From NCBI GenBank assembly GCA_951394405.1, contig OX596343.1, positions 1,736,001-1,800,000 of the forward strand: a stretch of 64,000 bases of DNA, written 5' to 3'. Numbering within the stretch: the stretch's first letter is position 1; every line of letters begins with the position of its first letter. Under the pieces are notes generated by a model. That model did not search any database, was not told where the DNA came from, and saw only the letters and a list, made by a program, of their open reading frames with translations. This stretch comes from Coprinellus micaceus. Its lineage: Eukaryota; Basidiomycota; Agaricomycetes; Agaricales; Psathyrellaceae. Made by a program: the position numbers and the translations under genes. Of this stretch, positions 53,644 through 64,000 are shown in pieces.

Positions 53644-56434
53644 CTACTCAAGTCCAAGAGCAAGTCGATGACATTCAACGGCAGGTTTGGGTAAAGGTTT
53701 AGTAAATATATCGGCAATCATATCGGTAGTAGATAAAAAGTGAACAGTAATGTCGCCTTGTTTGATAGCATCCCGAATCCAATGCATCTTTATATCAATG
53801 TGCTTCATTCGGCTGTGGGGCTCTAGGTTCCGGAGAACCTTGAGTGCAGATTGGTTGTTGACCATGAGTGGTGAGGGAGTAGAGATGTCGTGACCAAGTT
53901 CCTTCAGGAGTGTGTGCATCCAGATGATGTCCCTTCCAGCGCTCGACGCGGAGACGTACCCTGCCTCTGTTGAGGAGTCTGCCACCGTCAATTGCTTCTT
54001 TGCCAACCAACTAACAGCTCCCAATCCCATTTTAATGACAAATCCAGATGTGGATCGTTGTGTGTCAAGGCACCCAGCATGATCTGTGTCACTGTATGCT
54101 TGGAAGAGTTCCAAAGACATCTTGCTACCATTGTTACAATAGGTGAGCTTCAGATCTTTGGTTCCCTTGAGGTAATGGAATAGGTGCTTGACTGCTTTCC
54201 AATGCATAGGTCCAGGGTTGGAGTTGTATTGGGCTAGTTTGGCAACAGCGTAGGCGATGTCAGGGCGTGTCGCAATCATAAGGTATATCAGGGCGCCGAT
54301 GGCATTCATGTATGGGACGTTCTTCATCATCTCGTTGTCAGCCTTGTTTGGAATGTACTTGGTGAGGGTAGCACCGCTTCCTGGATCCATTGGAGTTCCT
54401 ACTGGGTAGCAGTCCTCCATTTTGAATCATGCAAGCATGTCGAGGATGTATTGAGTCTGGGATAGGTGCATGACTCGGTTCTCGTGGTCGTAGTCGACCT
54501 TGATTCCAAGCAGGTACAAGGTGGGTCCGAGATCCTTGATCTTGAAGACCTTGGCAAGGGAGTCCTTGACCCATTGGATCTTCTCCTGGCTTTTTGAGGT
54601 TATGGTAATGTCATCAACGAAGACTGGTACAACAATGCGGGTCCCATCCATCTCCCAGACATAGATAGCCAGGTCAGACTTTATTTGGGTAAATCCGATC
54701 GTTTCAAGCTCTGATGCTAGCTTTTGGTACCATAGTCGTCCGCTCTGTTTCAAGCCATATAAACCCTTCTTCAGCCAGCACACCCATCGCCGTCCTTTTG
54801 GATCTGGATTCTTGATCTCAAACCCTGGCGCTTGCTCCATGTAGACTTCATATTGCTCCTTGATTGTTCCATTGAGGTAGGCATTGTTGACGTCAATGGT
54901 CTCGATGAAGTGTCCTTCCATGGCGGCTTGGGCGAAGATCGCGCGGATTGAGGTGATACAAGATGCAGGTGCCCATGTCTGATCATAGTCTACTCCAGGC
55001 ATTTGGGAGTATCCCTTGGCGACAAGTCGAGCCTTGTAGCAGTCAATTGTGCCATCTGCCTTTCGTTTGATAAGGAAGACCCATTGTGATCTGACAACCT
55101 TTTGTCCCTCTGGTAGTTCAACCAGTTCCCAAGTGCCATTGGTGGTTAGGGCGTCAATCTCAACCTGTGCTGCAGTCTGCCAGTGTTCGCCATCTGGTCC
55201 TGCGAAGGCTTCCCAGTGTGTCCGAGGCGCATCTCCTGGACGGCGTGTAGCCACTCCTAGTGCTGTCTTGTGCCATGTAGAATGCCATTTCCATGCCTTG
55301 GTCGAGAGTCAGGGTCTCTTCCAGGGGGACGTGGTATAGACTGATGAGAGAATCAAGTATACTGGTGGCATGTAGTGCATCTTCCATGTCTACAGGTTCG
55401 TTGTCGTCATCGTCGTCTTCATCCTCATCCTCATCCTCTGTTTCGGGTAGCTGATTGTTTCTCTGTGCACCCCCTCGATCTGCTACCTGTTCACCCCCTT
55501 CATGCCTGGCTACTGGAATTGTACCGTGTCTCCCTTTTCCACTTGCGAGTTGGTAGTCCTTGACGGCCGTTGCCGTTTTCTATATGGGCCGGGAGCTTTG
55601 TGCTACTAGTGGTGGAGCTTTCGGAACTTTCGCCTTGCGAGGGATTGATTCGCGAGGGGGAGGGGGAGGTGGCCGGGTGCATTTCTGGGCAGGTGCTGGA
55701 GGTGCGACCAGTGCTGGAGGAGGTAGTTCTGGGAACATGGGTCCATCCTCAGCTGGTGCAGGGAGCCCTGGGAACAAGGCAGGTATTGGTAGCAGCTGTT
55801 TCGTTGAGGGAGTAGATGAGGGATCCCGTTTCGTAGGAGTAGGTGGAATTGACGGATGGACAGACGGTTGCTGTGTGGCTGGCGTCTTAGGCTCAGTCTT
55901 AGGAGGTTGCTCGGGAGTCCGAGGTGCTTCTTGGTCTCCATCATCATCATTGTCGCTCTTGTCTGATCCATCATCTGGATGGTCATGGGGAGGCGGTGGT
56001 GGCGCGATGGGAGCATGAGGTGGTGCAAGAGGTGGATTCTCTGGTTTGAGATCGGCGTCTGGCCAGATGTCCCTAATGCCTATAGGCATGTATGCCTGTT
56101 CATTCCCTACGGTCGAGAGACCAGGGAATGTGCTTTCGGCAAAGATAACATCCTGGGATATGGTGATCTTCTTCGTCACTGGATTGTAGCATTTCCAGCC
56201 TTTGTAGCCTGGTTCAAAGCCGATAAAGACACAAGGCTCCGTGTGTGACTGGAGGTTCTTGCAGTCCTTGCGCAATACATGGACGTATACGCGGCAGCCA
56301 AATACTCGGTGCATGGACAGATCAGGCTTTGTTTTATGCCAGACTTCATAGGAGGTAGTATTCGATAATGTAGAGGATGGGGTCGCATTCAGGATGTCTG
56401 TGTAATAGAGTACAGCTGCACCCCAGAACATCAT
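53644..56434 (-). pseudogene. Copia element 2 pol remnant (integrase end, RT, RNase H)
   Basis: Three blocks in transcription order. 56434-55580 covers MMFWGAAVLYYTDILN and the Pro-rich linker. 55254-54427 is the reverse transcriptase with FVDD. 54420-53644 is the RNase H with DTDHAGC and SSTEAGY, ending in the native LALGLE stop. Breaks between blocks are stops and frameshifts relative to element 1, so no full enzyme can be made. The intact C-terminus here is the template that shows what element 1 lost at 2944. Confidence 0.9.
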
Positions 56435-56444
56435 GGGAAGGCGT

Positions 56445-57588
56445 TGTCGTCGACATTATATGTTTGGTACTAAGACACCTCGCAACCCATTTGAATCGAT
56501 AGGAGAAATACTTCCCAAAGGGAATATCGGAGACTCATACCATTGACATGTCAACCAATAAGACAACCATCCACAGCTAAACCACATGACACACAGCCTT
56601 TTCTCAAGACGCACAGCCTTGTGCAATCCGGAATGCCACATGCTAAATGCGATTAGTGAGCGCCTAACTGAAGCACGTAGTCAAATTCTCCCTATAAGGT
56701 AGGATCACCACAGCCTCGTCAGTGCTGACTGATCCTGCAGGAAGAAATCCTCTTTGATTCGTCAGACTTGGAGAGCAACTGACTCATGCTGACTGATCCT
56801 GCGGGAAGAAACTCCAATGATTCGTCAGACTTGAGGAATATTTTCCCGTCAAGCATAGCCTTCAGGAGCCTAGACCAGTTATGGCTTATTCATGCGTGAA
56901 CGTCTCAAGACAATCTACCCTCAAATGCGTTGAGTCTTCTCACAAAGCACCACTTTCCTTCCCGTGATTATTCATCACCTTTTCTAGTTTTTCCCAGTAG
57001 TGTAGAAATTACTATGTATGGATTGAAGGCAGTGCAGCCCCTTGAACAGTATATAAGGAAGAGCAAATCCACCCACAGACAGCACTATCTCAGAAGGTTG
57101 AACCCGAAGTTTCACTCTGTCCTAGTCACCAGAAGTCTTCGACCCTGTAGTGCTCGGAGCATAGTACTAGCACGTCTTCATCCCAGTTGCGCTTGAAGCC
57201 TAGTCCGTCCTGCTTGATTTGTTCCTATAGTATTCGAAGTTCACAGAAACGTGTACTATATCCCCCATACGACGTACCGACCGCACACCTCTATCCTATT
57301 CTACGTTGTACTAGAATACGGAGAATCACACCTCTCTATCAACTCAACCTCTATTCATTTCCCTAATATTCCTGATTGCATAGCTACGGGATTCGTCTAG
57401 TGACAATCTTTGTGTTATTGCATATCTATTCTCTGATTTTGTACCGCTTCGTACGAATCACACCAACGAGTTATTTTGCCAGGAAACTGGCAAACCCAAT
57501 CATCTTGGGCGGAACCTCTCAAAACTGGAATAGGCCGAACAAAGCCGTTTCCGCCGAAACCCAGAAGGTAACCACTACCTTGTCGACA
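56445..57588 (+). repeat. Foreign solo LTR, 1144 bp
   Basis: Starts TGTCGTCGACATTATATG and ends TTGTCGACA, with TG...CA ends and an inverted TGTCG/CGACA terminus. It contains a TATATAAGGAAGAGC promoter box near 57050 and a 64-bp spaced direct repeat (TGCTGACTGATCCTGC at 56723 and 56787). It sits between copia sequences matching element 1 up to 5612 and from 7000, so 1387 bp of copia are missing and the flanks share no duplication. Orientation is plus, judged from the TATA box. The family is unknown, probably an LTR retrotransposon other than copia. Confidence 0.7.
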
Positions 57589-58225
57589 CCGTGTATCCTT
57601 CCTCGAAAGTAGAGGGTGTAAGGAGTTCATATGCTCCCCAACTGGTGGATTGAATCGTTGTTGTTGCTCCGTCCGATGTCGTTTGGGAGGAGATGGTGAT
57701 GGTCTGTGTCATCTCTGCAAGGTATTCAGCTCCTTGCGGGAGGAGTGCAGTGAGACGTGAGGCGTGCGCCATGCAACGTGATCCGAAGTCGGAGTAGGTC
57801 TCCTTCTCAAAACCCAAGGACCTCATTCGAAGTGCCATCATCTCCTGAAGGACACTGATGCGAGAGCCAGAAGTCTTGGGCTGGTAGGTTTCCAAGAGCT
57901 TCTCCCAGATAGCAGCGATGTCGGTGACTTGGATGCCAGAGAGGACGGTCTCGAGTTGGGAGTGGTCGAGAGTAGACCGGACGTAGCCGATGAGCTTGGA
58001 GCGGCGACTGGCATAGTCGGACTTGACCTTGTCATCGGCATTGCTCCCAGGTTTTTTCTCTTCCCCAGTGAGGATGCCGTAGGCGTTGAGGTCGAAGGCC
58101 TTGTTCTCGACAGTGAACTTCCACTGCTGCACAGTGTAGGCTGTGAGCATGATGGGTGAGGCCATAGTGGTAGAGTCCATGATGGTAGGTGATGAAGAAT
58201 GGGAGAGGATAAAATGATAGGTACG
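57589..58225 (-). pseudogene. Copia element 2 gag fragment
   Basis: Matches the first about 180 residues of the element 1 polyprotein (MDST.. to FEEGY), beginning at an ATG near 58180, then breaks into the foreign LTR. A few substitutions, no internal stop. Confidence 0.85.
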
Positions 58226-58768
58226 AAACGATAAGAGATAGGTGATAGGTAAAGTGCCCGTGATTTTGTAGGTAAAACAGACCAATACGTAGATATCCTA
58301 AAAAGGAGTTGAAGTTTTACACTAAGATCCGCAGAGGGAACCCCGCTGTCACTTTGAGTACCGGTTACTGAAAGTGTTTGGATGGAGGGAGCGCTACCGT
58401 TGCGTCGTTTCCCCAGTCCAACCGAATCAGGCCTCTCAAAGAAGGATCGCTACTCTAATTCCGCAGACGGTAAGCGTCTGTGGACTTCCTGATAGCTTCC
58501 TTCCCGCAGTGGGAACGCTTGCCGCGGGGTAGAAGGTGGTAATGGAAGTTGATACGTACTCCTGAGTATCAGGAGGGGTAGTGGAATGTAAGTAGCAAAA
58601 CGTAAATAGCGAAAGTGAAGATAGTGAAAATGTGAAGGGAGATAGGCTTCAGGTGGAGATATCACACGAGAAGAGGCCGTAGGCTATGGGCAATCGAGGG
58701 GCAGTGGAGCGGTTACCGCGGTGTCTGATAACGGATGGCGTGATCAGAGGAGCCCGGGGCTCATAACT

Positions 58769-59151
58769 TGTAGAACGATGCAAGTATGACCCACTGTAAG
58801 TGGGGAGAGTTCGATGTTAGATTGAAAGTAAGTAGAGTATACAAGATACGCACCTGTAAGTGGGGAGAGTTCGATGGGGACTCACCCACTTACAGTGTGG
58901 ACTATATACTGTGGAGAACAATAGATAACCTATATGCGGAACAATAAGAAAAAACAATAGATGTTCCATAAGTAGAGAACAATAGCAGTGAATAGAGATA
59001 AGGTGGAGATAAGAGAACAATAAGTGCGAGTATAATGGGAATAATACAAGGTGGTTGTTGTTCTCTGTAGAACAATAGAAGATAAGTAAAATGTTCGAAA
59101 TAGAGGTATTCTTTGTAGAGATAGAGTTGACATGAGCATTGTCTTCCAACA
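58769..59151 (-). repeat. 5' LTR of copia element 2
   Basis: 383 bp, followed on the element strand by the same AGTTATGAGCCCC primer-binding site as in element 1. Confidence 0.92.
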
Positions 59152-59394
59152 CGGGGGCCACGGGACCCTCCCCGGAGCGGGAGGGAGCTACCCATGTGGG
59201 AATGTGGGGGCTGTTGCGAATGAAAAATAATTCAACACCACGTGATTGGTTGACTTTCCGAATTTGGAATCCAATCAATGGAAGCCCCCATCCAATTGGA
59301 TCAATCACTGTCTCCAGGCAAAAGCGCGTTTTTTGTAAAACCCCGGGCAGGCAGCCACCACAGTTTTATACATAACAATGCCAGACACCCCTCA

Positions 59395-59557
59395 CTCTAC
59401 CACTGAGCTACCACCCTATGGATAGACAGTGTGCAGATGTTGATACTATGGGGCCTTAAACATTCCCCATACACAGGCTCGTCACCATGTGGGATACAGT
59501 CACATATAGCACTGCACCAATATCAAGTCTAGGCTGTCGATTGACCACTTCCAACAG
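59395..59557 (-). repeat. Inverted repeat partner of 50687-50849
   Basis: Reverse complement of 50687-50849. The tRNA-like head is cut after the D-arm half (GTGGTAGAG) and joins unrelated sequence. Confidence 0.85.
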
Positions 59558-61381
59558 ATTGTCGAAGGATAGCCCTGTTTATACTGTTCATCTGGCTAGG
59601 GGTAGGGTGATGGAAGCCAGGGAGAGCGTGGTTCTGAGCTGTTGCTGAAGCGTGCTCCTGCACGTCACATTGCCCCTCCTGGGCCCCATCACCTAGTTTG
59701 AGCACCTGGAATGAATGTCGCGTGCGAAAAGATGAACGGGAGAAGGCATTTCACTGGGCTATACTGGCTGACTTGACGCTGGAGGGAGATCGGATTCAGA
59801 CCAGCGATATGAGCCATGTTTGAGTTGGAAAATAGAACGGGAGGTGCAGAGGGACGCCCAGGCAAGAAAAGCGAGGATGTCACATGGAAGAGGTTAGAGC
59901 TACTTGAGAAGTAGCAAGAACTAGTGGCCCCCTCACAAATCTACAGTGGGAGCCAAGGCATGAGAGTGGAACTCAGTGGAGGATCATTGGCATGAGGGCA
60001 AGGACTAAGTTGAGCCTCGGTTCTTCCACCCCGGGTGAGAGAATTATGTCTCCGAGTTTGGTGGAATGCGGTCCTGCCAAGCTGGTTGAGCCTTGTCCAT
60101 GACCTTCAATATGATTCGGAAATTATTATTAATATTGCCCCTCGATAAAATGGACCCTCGCACAACGCCAACACCCCTCTCTCGGATTCTACACCTCTCC
60201 CTTTGACCAAGCATGTTCCTGAAATTTGCTTCTTTGGATTTGAGTCGAGTGTCAACACCGGATATGCCTACCCCCTGATGTGTCTTAGGTGCGATTAACC
60301 ATTATAACTGAGGAGTGCGAAGAGATGCCACAGCTGGTCTGATGACCATCACCGCGAGATAGCGACAAGTCCGGTGATTCAACGCTGAATCTCCTACTGG
60401 AGGTGTCAGGCAGATGCGAGGGGAAGTGGGGGGCAACGAGAATGGATTGCAGATGAAGTTCTCGATGCCGACACCCTCGCGACCAAGCAACGCCAAAGCT
60501 AACCGACGAATCGGCGGTGCGAAGGCGAATGCGAGGCGGAAAGGGGACGACATCAAGCTAACTACAGGAGGTAGGACAAGGGACAGAATATGTAATGGTA
60601 TTGTAATGTAGTGGAGCAGAAATGGAATGAGATACGATGACAAAGTAAAAGCGGAAAGGTAAAAGGGAGGTGGGCGGGAGAGAAAAGAATACGGATTCCT
60701 AACGTAGGATATGAGAATGCGCGAGAACGATGACAACGACGACGAGAACTGCGAGCACAGTGAGAAGATGTAAGGTCATTCTCCGTGTGTCCACCTGGCA
60801 CCAGTGTCTGGGGCATTTGTAGACAAACCACTGCAAATCCTGCATTGGTCCTGTAACAAAGCCACTGTAACCTGAACATGGTTTGTTAACAAATCCCTGC
60901 AGCTTGCAGCACTGCTTCTTTTTGGCTTCTTTGTAGCTTCTTTCCCAATGTAGTAGGGCACATGGTAGGAATGTGATCACATATAACATCACCAATGTAC
61001 ATCAAGTGAATCTCTTACAGACCTTGCAAGTAGTGTAGTGGTCCTTCCTTGGGAGGCCCAGTTCTGCAGACGAGATTGCTGCAGCTTCTGGTAACCGGTA
61101 CTTGAGGTGACAGTGGGGCATACCCTCCGGATCTTAGTGTAAACCTTTGTCCTTTTCGAACGCCGGCGAGCCCATTATACCTTTTCTACAGCCAATTTCT
61201 GGGTCTTTACCATCTATTTACCAGTGTGCTCCATCTTTTTTGCTGGATTGCTGTTGTACGTCTGGATATCATCTAGACCATTGCACACCACCTCTGTATG
61301 ACTGTCCCTCTTACTGTGTTTACTCCCACTATTCTAACCCAAAGAATTTCACTAGGATGCCCCTGCAGTGCTACTACACAC
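59558..61381. other. Gene-free stretch before the transposase-like ORF
   Basis: Only short frames. On the minus strand, 60700-60990 encodes a Cys-containing stretch (CCKLQGFVNKPCSGYSGFV) without recognised family. The last 300 bp presumably hold the promoter of the 61382 gene; CCCATTATACC at about 61171 is a weak TATA candidate. Confidence 0.4.
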
Positions 61382-64000
61382 ATGCCACCACGGAAAAGTA
61401 AATTGCAGCTGCGCAATGCATCTGACCTTGGGCTAAGTGTAATACAGGGGAATAGGAATACCGAGGCCAATGACGAACATGTTGCCACAGTGCAGGGTGA
61501 ACTTAAAGCAGTACAAGCAAGGGTTACCGAGTTGGAGAGAACCACATCAGAATTAACAGATGAGAATGAGCAGCTGGAAAGTTTGAACAGGCAGCTCCAT
61601 TCAACCATCTCTGGACTCAAGAGCAGCCTTGCTGAACTCCAAGTGCAGAAGGCAGAAGTCTACCGAAGGTGGCGCACAGCCCATCAACGGTGCACACGGC
61701 AGGAAAAGCGGATCAGCAAGCTGACTGATAGGCTGAAGGAGGTGGATGCGGCACATGGAAAGGAGATTCGGTCAATGTCTGTCGACTACAACCGTGTGGT
61801 GATGTTGAAGGGTCAGCTTGAGGATGACAAAAAGAAGCTTTCTGATAGGCTAGAGCTCATGGAGTATCTGGGTCGGAGTGCAGAGGAGAAACAAACAGCG
61901 ACACTAGCTCTGATAAATTCCAAGTTGGCAGATGCTCGGAAAAAGGTCTCAATGCTGAAGAAACGGGATGACCGTGCAGTTAGCATGTTGGAGCGGACTG
62001 TTCAGCGGACCACTCAAACAACTTTGGCAAGAGCTAGGACATTTCACCTCCTTGAAAAAGGTGTATACACAGAGGCAGTCCGTGATGTGGTTCGGTACCT
62101 TTTCCGAGTGGGTGTACCTGGATACCGCATGAATGACGTGATCCATAGGGTTGGTGAATTGCTCGGTGTCCATATTATTGGAAACATCAGCCGAACATCA
62201 TTTGCTCGCTTTATCCGGGAGGGTGGAATAGCTGCAAAGGTTCAGATAGGATACGAGCTCTCCATGACAGACGGCTTCACACTCAGTAGTGATGGTACTA
62301 GCCACCGTGCTGTCAACTACAACTCTCGCCATGCCAATCTCAAGGCTGAGAATTATACTACTGGGGAAGTGGGCCGTCAGACTCGCTTTCTTGGTGTTAT
62401 GCCTTCCTTGGATGCGTCAAGTGCTGAGTCCATCAAGGACTACGACAGAGTCCTTGGGGGTGTCTGTGATTTGTTCAGTCGCAGCCCTCTTGCACGGCGG
62501 ACAAGGCTTAACCCCCTGCGTATTGTGGATGTCCTTGCCAAACTTGTTGGACTGCAAAGTGATCACTGTGCAAAAGAGAAAAAGGATGCCAAAGCACTGC
62601 AGCAGCGGAAAGAGGAATCAGTTCATCAGATTCTGGGTGAGCAGGAGGTTGTTAACGCTGATGAAGCCTACTTGTTACCATACTTCACCAAGGAGAGGAA
62701 GAAGATGCTGAAGGGGTTAGGAGGTGAGGAGGCATGGGATATGCTGTCTGAGGTGGAACAAGCCAACCGTAATGCAGAGATGCTTCATTCAATAGTAATG
62801 GAACTAGGGAAGGAATCACTTGAGCTAATGTCCCCAGATGAAAAACGAATTCTCAAGTTATTCATCTGGGCTGGATGTGGCTGCCACAAAGAGCTCAACA
62901 CAGTGCGTGGAGGATATGCAGCCATGGTCAAGTACTATTCTGAACATGACACCATCCCTCAACCAATCCTGCTTGCAAACCGAGATAATGCTCCTGTGCT
63001 AAAAGACATCACCAGTGAAGAAGACATTGAGAATGAAGTCCAAGCTCGAGCATTTGAGATGACTGGAAGTGGAGGCATTAAGTGTGCACAGCTGGCAGGA
63101 GCTGTATTCAACAACAAGCTGGACAAGAAGGGGCATCACGATCTTTTCCGGTGGTGGTGGAAAGATGTTGTAAAAAGCACCTTCACCTTTCCTGATACTT
63201 CAAATACGCGGTTTGGGTCATACTGTGAGGCTGCGATTGAACTCATTGTCCACTTGGATCATTTCAAGGCATTCCTACGCTTCATTGAGGAGAATAAACG
63301 CACCCATCGGTGGAGTCACATGGAGCAGAATCTTTGGAATGCCTTGCATGATGCTCCCACACTGTCCGAGCTTTTGGTTCTTGGGCTGTATTCAGAAACC
63401 GCAGGAAAGCCTTACATGGCCTTGATTCGAGCCCATGCCCAGAAGCGTGACAACATGCTTATGCTTGGCCCTCTGCATGAAGATGTGTACAAACATCTGC
63501 GGATCCTTTTCAATGATCCAGTGCAACTTCTATCAGGAGATATAGATGTGTTGAATCTGACTGCAGTGCTCTATGGCCAAGAATGGCAGCGCCCTGACTT
63601 CATTAAAGTTGTTCATTCAATGGCTCCCAACCATCCTCATCTATGCAGCCTGCTTCGTGCCTTCTTTGATGGTGCAAGTGCAACCTGGAAACGTTTCACA
63701 TCAGAATTTGCTCCTGGTGGGCTTATTGATGAGGCAAGCATGGAGGAAAGGGAACTTGCATGGATGCTGCCAACAAATGATGTCAATGAAGGTGCTTTGG
63801 GAGCATTCCGTGTTATGATGCGCCGACAGCCTCAACTGTCACTGAGTGGCTACAATGCCCAGGCGATGTACTTCCACAATGACACTCAAGCATTTGTAAA
63901 AAAGTACTTTGTTGAGCCGGCAGATCTGCAGTTTGTGCGCCATATGGCACGAGAAAGCTCTGGAGATGACCGAAAACGAGAGCAAGAAATAATGGAGCAT
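61382..64000 (+). CDS. Large coiled-coil protein, probable transposase, runs off the window
   Basis: Uninterrupted frame of 873 codons from the ATG at 61382 (MPPRKSKLQLRNASDLGLSV) to the right edge, no stop and no intron needed. Residues about 35-215 form a long coiled coil (VQARVTELERTTSELTDENE). The core follows: SSDGTSHRAVNYNSRH near residue 304, QSDHCAKEKKD, WAGCGCHKELNTVRGG, SNTRFGSYCEAAIEL near 608 and NDVNEGALGAFRVMMRRQP near 799. I know the family from many mushroom genomes in multiple copies. The layout (acidic residues in conserved blocks, a hAT-like TRF.S block) suggests an RNase H-fold transposase, but the superfamily is not assigned. Young copy, being intact. Confidence 0.7.
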   Translation, partial: MPPRKSKLQLRNASDLGLSVIQGNRNTEANDEHVATVQGELKAVQARVTELERTTSELTDENEQLESLNRQLHSTISGLKSSLAELQVQKAEVYRRWRTAHQRCTRQEKRISKLTDRLKEVDAAHGKEIRSMSVDYNRVVMLKGQLEDDKKKLSDRLELMEYLGRSAEEKQTATLALINSKLADARKKVSMLKKRDDRAVSMLERTVQRTTQTTLARARTFHLLEKGVYTEAVRDVVRYLFRVGVPGYRMNDVIHRVGELLGVHIIGNISRTSFARFIREGGIAAKVQIGYELSMTDGFTLSSDGTSHRAVNYNSRHANLKAENYTTGEVGRQTRFLGVMPSLDASSAESIKDYDRVLGGVCDLFSRSPLARRTRLNPLRIVDVLAKLVGLQSDHCAKEKKDAKALQQRKEESVHQILGEQEVVNADEAYLLPYFTKERKKMLKGLGGEEAWDMLSEVEQANRNAEMLHSIVMELGKESLELMSPDEKRILKLFIWAGCGCHKELNTVRGGYAAMVKYYSEHDTIPQPILLANRDNAPVLKDITSEEDIENEVQARAFEMTGSGGIKCAQLAGAVFNNKLDKKGHHDLFRWWWKDVVKSTFTFPDTSNTRFGSYCEAAIELIVHLDHFKAFLRFIEENKRTHRWSHMEQNLWNALHDAPTLSELLVLGLYSETAGKPYMALIRAHAQKRDNMLMLGPLHEDVYKHLRILFNDPVQLLSGDIDVLNLTAVLYGQEWQRPDFIKVVHSMAPNHPHLCSLLRAFFDGASATWKRFTSEFAPGGLIDEASMEERELAWMLPTNDVNEGALGAFRVMMRRQPQLSLSGYNAQAMYFHNDTQAFVKKYFVEPADLQFVRHMARESSGDDRKREQEIMEH

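Larger units (their letters stand above)
53234..59151 (-). mobile_element. Copia element 2, decayed, with foreign LTR inside
   Basis: Same family as element 1, on the minus strand. 5' LTR 59151-58769, gag remnant 58285-57589, a foreign solo LTR (56445-57588), then integrase C-terminus, reverse transcriptase and RNase H fragments and the 3' LTR 53616-53234. Compared with element 1 it lacks 5613-6999, covering the Gag C-terminus, protease and integrase core. Several CpG sites read TpG or CpA. The flanks GTTGT and CGGGG are not a target-site duplication. Confidence 0.92.

Noticed and set aside
59689..60736. Minus-strand frames of 64-144 codons
   Set aside because: No recognisable motif, composition typical of non-coding DNA and no supporting splice structure.

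Overview
The window looks like a nuclear contig of a mushroom-forming basidiomycete (Agaricomycetes). The evidence is intron-dense genes with 42-199 bp GT-AG introns (most 47-76 bp), tandem tyrosine-kinase-like (TKL-like) kinases with an HGDLK catalytic loop, a KRE9/KNH-type GPI protein, and several expanded gene families I know mainly from Agaricomycetes. Transposons fill a large share of it. No prokaryotic or organellar signal is seen.

Layout. 1-2476: non-autonomous DNA transposon with 646-bp terminal inverted repeats. 2945-8562 (minus): most of a Ty1/copia retrotransposon, broken at its C-terminus. 8567-16176: five compact genes of unknown function. 16177-18174: non-coding, repeats and a perfect hairpin. 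18175-18764 (plus): the missing copia C-terminus and its 3' LTR. 18765-28470: three tandem paralogs. The first is decapitated by the LTR. The middle one has an N-terminal 2OG-Fe(II)-oxygenase-like domain with altered metal ligands. The third lacks that domain and has a frameshift. 29183-30101 (minus): GPI-anchored KRE9/KNH-like protein. 30640-40150: tandem segmental duplication, each unit with one kinase gene. 40619-47108: two more kinase genes, the last reading as one protein with a kinase domain followed by a predicted pseudokinase domain. 47200-53200: MITEs, a tRNA-like element and an interrupted gene. 53234-59151 (minus): a second, decayed copia copy carrying a foreign solo LTR. 61382 to the right edge: a long open frame of a probable transposase.

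The strongest structural observation is that the copia body on the minus strand at 2945-8562 and the copia C-terminus plus LTR on the plus strand at 18175-18764 fit together at a shared 7-bp sequence. Flipping the 15.2 kb between them rebuilds one element in frame, so the five-gene block appears to be an inverted segment with its breakpoints inside a retrotransposon. The strongest protein-level observations are the kinase-pseudokinase fusion and the oxygenase-like protein whose iron ligands appear displaced. Exon models were built by hand from splice signals, frame continuity and paralog alignment; total CDS lengths divide by three in every model given as complete.
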